A stretch of DNA of 64,000 nt, from positions 23,262,587 to 23,326,586 of the forward strand of contig OY829667.1 in NCBI GenBank assembly GCA_963691815.1. Direction: 5' to 3'. A program made the position numbers and the translations under genes. A model generated the notes under the pieces. It saw nothing but the letters and a program-made list of their open reading frames with translations, had not been told where the DNA came from and ran no database searches. This DNA is from Echiichthys vipera. Taxonomy: Eukaryota; Chordata; Actinopteri; Perciformes; Trachinidae. Positions 61,817 through 64,000 of the stretch are shown piece after piece. Position 1 is the stretch's first letter. Each line of letters opens with the position of its first letter.

Positions 61817-63366
61817 CACGCTTTAGTGGTGTTTCATCTGTTTTTAGTCGTTTTGTCACGTTTCTGTGGAGTTTTGCGTCTTTTTTTAGTCGTTTCATCA
61901 TGTTTTTGTGGAGTTTTGCATGTGTTTTTAGTCATTTCATCACGTTTTTGTTGAGTTTTGCATCTGTTTTTAGTTGTTTCATCACGGTTTTGTGGTGTTT
62001 TCATCTGTTTTAAGTGGTTTAATCACGTTTTTGTAGTGTTTTCATCCGTTTTTAGTCGTTTTTGTGGTGTCTTGCGTCTGTTTTTAGCCGTTTCATCACG
62101 TTTTTGTGGTGTGTTTCGTCTGTTTAAAGTTGTTTTATCACGTTTTTGTGGTGTTTTCATCTGTTTCTAGTCATTTTTGTCATGTTTTTGTGGTGTTTTC
62201 ATCTGTTTTAAGTCGTTTCATCATATTTGTGGTGTTTTCGTCTGTTGTTAGTCGTTTCATCACGTTTTTGTTAGTGTTTTCGTCTGCTTTAGTCGTTTTG
62301 TCACGTTTTAGTGCTATTTTAATCAGTTTTTAGTCCTTTTGTCATGTTTCTGTGTAATTTTGCGTCTGTTTTTAGTCGTTTCATCACGTTTTTGTGGTGT
62401 TTTCGTCTGTTTTTAGTCGTTTTGTCATGTTTTTGTGGTGTTTTGCCTCTGTTTTAAGTTGTTTCATCACATATTTGTGGTGTTTTCGTCTGTTTTTAGT
62501 TGTTTTATCATATTTTGTGGTGTTTTGATCTTTGGTTGGTCGTTTTGTCATGTTTTTGTGGTGTTTTCATCTGTTTTTAGTCGTTTTTGTCACCTTTTTG
62601 TGTTGTTTTCATCTACTTTAGGTAATTTTTGTCACGTTTTTGTGGTAATTTCATCTGTTTTTAGTCGTTTCATAATGTTTTTGTGGAGTTTTGCGTCTGC
62701 TTTTAATCGTTTTGTCATGTTTTTGTGGAGTCTTGGTCTGTTTTTAGTCGTTTTGTCAGGTTTTTTGGTGTTTTCATCTGTTTTTAGTTGTTTCATCACA
62801 TTTTTGTGGAGTTTTGCGTCTGTTTTTAGCGTTTTGCATTGTTTTATGGAGCTTTGCGTCTGTTTTTAGTCGTTTTGTCATGTTTTTGTGGTGTTTTCAT
62901 CCGTTTTTAGTCGTTTTGTCATGTTTTTGTGGTGTTTTCGTCTGTTTTTAGTCGTTTCCTCACGTTTTTGTGTTTTTTTCATCCGTTTTTAGTCGTTTCA
63001 TAATGTTTCTGTTGAGTTTTGCGTCTTTTTTTAGTCGTTTCATCACGTTTTTGTTGAGTTTTGCATCTGTTTTTAGTTGTTTCATCACGGTTTTGTGGTG
63101 TTTTCATCTGTTTTAAGTGGTTTCATCACGTTTTTGTGGTGTTTTCATCTGTTTTTAGTCGTTTTTGTGGTGTCTTGCGTCTGTTTTTAGCCGTTTCATC
63201 ACGTTTTTGTGGTGTGTTTCGTCTGTTTATAGTTGTTTTATCACGTTTTAGTGGTGTTTTCATCTGTTTCTAGTCATTTTTGTCATGTTTTTGTGGTGTT
63301 ATCATCTGTTTTAAGTCGTTTCGTCACGTTTATGTGGTGTGTTTCATCTGTTTTTAGTTGTTTTAT
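61817..63366 (+). repeat. 1,550-bp tandem duplication, copy 1
   Basis: It starts at CACGCTTTAGTGGTGTTTC and matches the sequence 1,550 bp downstream up to the end of the window (62450 aligns with 64000). It contains the GTTTAAAGTTG monomer (62123), a GCTATTTTAATCAG monomer (62310) and a TTTAGCG monomer with one base missing (near 62826). Part of it (62680-62900) resembles the TTTATGGAGC segment of the 1.74-kb block at the left end of the window. Confidence 0.85.
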
Positions 63367-64000
63367 CACGCTTTAGTGGTGTTTCATCTGTTTTTAGTCG
63401 TTTTGTCACGTTTCTGTGGAGTTTTGCGTCTTTTTTTAGTCGTTTCATCATGTTTTTGTGGAGTTTTGCATGTGTTTTTAGTCGTTTCATCACGTTTTTG
63501 TTGCGTTTTGCATCTGTTTTTAGTTGTTTCATCACGGTTTTGTGGTGTTTTCATCTGTTTTAAGTGGTTTCATCACGTTTTTGTAGTGTTTTCATCCGTT
63601 TTTAGTCGTTTTTGTGGTGTCTTGCGTCTGTTTTTAGCCGTTTTGTCACGTTTTTGTGGTGTGTTTCGTCTGTTTAAAGTTGTTTTATCACGTTTTTGTG
63701 GTGTTTTCATCTGTTTCTAGTCATTTTTGTCATGTTTTTGTGGTGTTTTCATCTGTTTTAAGTCGTTTCATCATATTTGTGGTGTTTTCGTCTGTTGTTA
63801 GTTGTTTCATCACGTTTTTGTTGGTGTTTTCGTCTGCTTTAGTCGTTTTGTCACGTTTTAGTGCTATTTTAATCAGTTTTTTGTCGTTTTGTCATGTTTC
63901 TGTGTAATTTTGCGTCTGTTTTTAGTCGTTTCATCACGTTTTTGTGGTGTTTTCGTCTGTTTTTAGTCGTTTTGTCATGTTTTTGTGGTGTTTTGCCTCT
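63367..64000 (+). repeat. 1,550-bp tandem duplication, copy 2 (cut by window end)
   Basis: The first 634 bp of the second copy, in constant register with 61817-62450 and with a few substitutions. Examples are TTTTGCG near 63503 where copy 1 has TTTTGAG, and TTTTTTGTCG near 63877 where copy 1 has TTTTTAGTCC. It continues past the window edge, so the array is longer than 64 kb on this side. Confidence 0.85.

Larger units (their letters stand above)
1..64000 (+). repeat. Satellite DNA array, 41/42-bp monomer, spans the whole window
   Basis: Every part of the window is made of head-to-tail copies of a T-rich unit of about 41 bp with four blocks: TTTTTAGTCG, TTTCATCACG, TTTTTGTGGTG and TTTTCATCTG. 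Frequent alternatives are AGTTG or AGTCA in the first block, TTTTGTCATG in the second, GTGGAG in the third and TTTTCGTCTG or TTTTGCGTCTG in the fourth. All monomers lie in the same orientation; I saw no A-rich inverted stretch. No unique sequence, transposon, tRNA, rRNA or gene-like segment interrupts the array. The canonical monomer is 34% GC, 56% T and 10% A. Long homogeneous arrays of this kind are typical of eukaryotic heterochromatin. Chromosomal location and species are not determinable here. I do not recognise the family by name. Confidence 0.98.

Noticed and set aside
1..64000. CRISPR array
   Set aside because: Although units of 20-40 bp recur regularly, there are no unique spacers: the whole period is repeated and varies by point mutation. 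No cas-like genes are present, and the array is far too long and eukaryote-like.
1..64000. Telomeric repeat or telomere-associated array
   Set aside because: No short G-rich telomere motif in tandem was seen. The 41-bp unit has only single or paired G. A subtelomeric location remains possible but is not shown.
1..64000. CENP-B box (centromere protein binding motif)
   Set aside because: The motif needs TTCG followed by A and then CGGG at fixed spacing. I noticed no CGGG anywhere in the monomers, so there is no support.
1..64000. Identity with avian 41-42 bp satellites (nuclear-membrane-associated and W-chromosome families)
   Set aside because: The period, the roughly 21-bp substructure and the phased tracts are reminiscent. 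Those families are described as alternating A and T clusters, whereas this + strand has no A-tracts. Without a database comparison the resemblance is only architectural; aligning the consensus to those families would settle it.
1..64000. G-quadruplex potential of the G/T-rich strand
   Set aside because: Runs of three or more G are very rare (for example near 9060 and 47250). Typical monomers contain at most GG, so stable quadruplexes are not supported.
1..64000. T-runs of five to eight as RNA polymerase III or bacterial intrinsic terminators
   Set aside because: T5 tracts occur in every half-monomer as part of the repeat. They are not preceded by GC-rich hairpins or by any transcribed RNA gene.

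Overview
The whole 64-kb window is one uninterrupted tandem satellite array. I find no supportable protein gene, RNA gene, transposon or unique-sequence island. The basic unit is a T-rich monomer of about 41 bp, so roughly 1,550 monomers fit in the window, all in the same orientation. In the reading direction it has four blocks: a = TTTTTAGTCG, b = TTTCATCACG, c = TTTTTGTGGTG, d = TTTTCATCTG. The canonical monomer is 23 T, 4 A, 8 G and 6 C, a strong and unbroken strand asymmetry. Such an array points to a eukaryote (centromeric, pericentromeric, subtelomeric or sex-chromosome heterochromatin). I do not recognise the family, and the lineage cannot be set from sequence alone. CG/TG/CA three-way variation at every CpG of the monomer suggests a genome with germline cytosine methylation.

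Layout: 1-8.4 kb is an older mosaic with a 535-bp tandem duplication (about 130-1199) and a 1.74-kb one (3841-7321). 8417-21640 is higher-order repeat A: period 4,544 bp, 2.9 copies, internal order A-B-C-B, nearly identical copies. 21.6-32.06 kb is a mosaic with a 974-bp block repeated 3,131 bp apart, a 451-bp tandem duplication and a deletion-scarred relative of repeat B. 32063-44756 is higher-order repeat B: period 5,146 bp, two full copies and a third shortened one. 44.76-46.41 kb resembles 7.86-8.83 kb. 46413-51431 is higher-order repeat C: two copies of 2,509-2,510 bp. 51.4-57.4 kb is a heterogeneous mosaic of C-like and A-like pieces. 57.36-61.6 kb is a looser duplication of about 2.4 kb, and 61817-64000 is a 1,550-bp tandem duplication running off the window.

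Four scales of repetition are nested: a T-tract about every 10 bp, a 20/21-bp half-monomer, the 41/42-bp monomer, and higher-order units from 114 bp to 5.1 kb, possibly topped by a 37-39 kb super-repeat (3.2-8.8 kb matches 42.4-46.0 kb in order). The most interesting observations are helically phased T-tracts (predicted curved DNA), the CpG-decay signature, and the contrast between very young and older higher-order blocks within one array.

Open reading frames are frequent but are by-products of the repeat: Phe/Val/Ser-rich on the + strand and Lys/Thr/Asn-rich on the - strand. They are not annotated as genes. All block boundaries were read by eye and are good to about one monomer.
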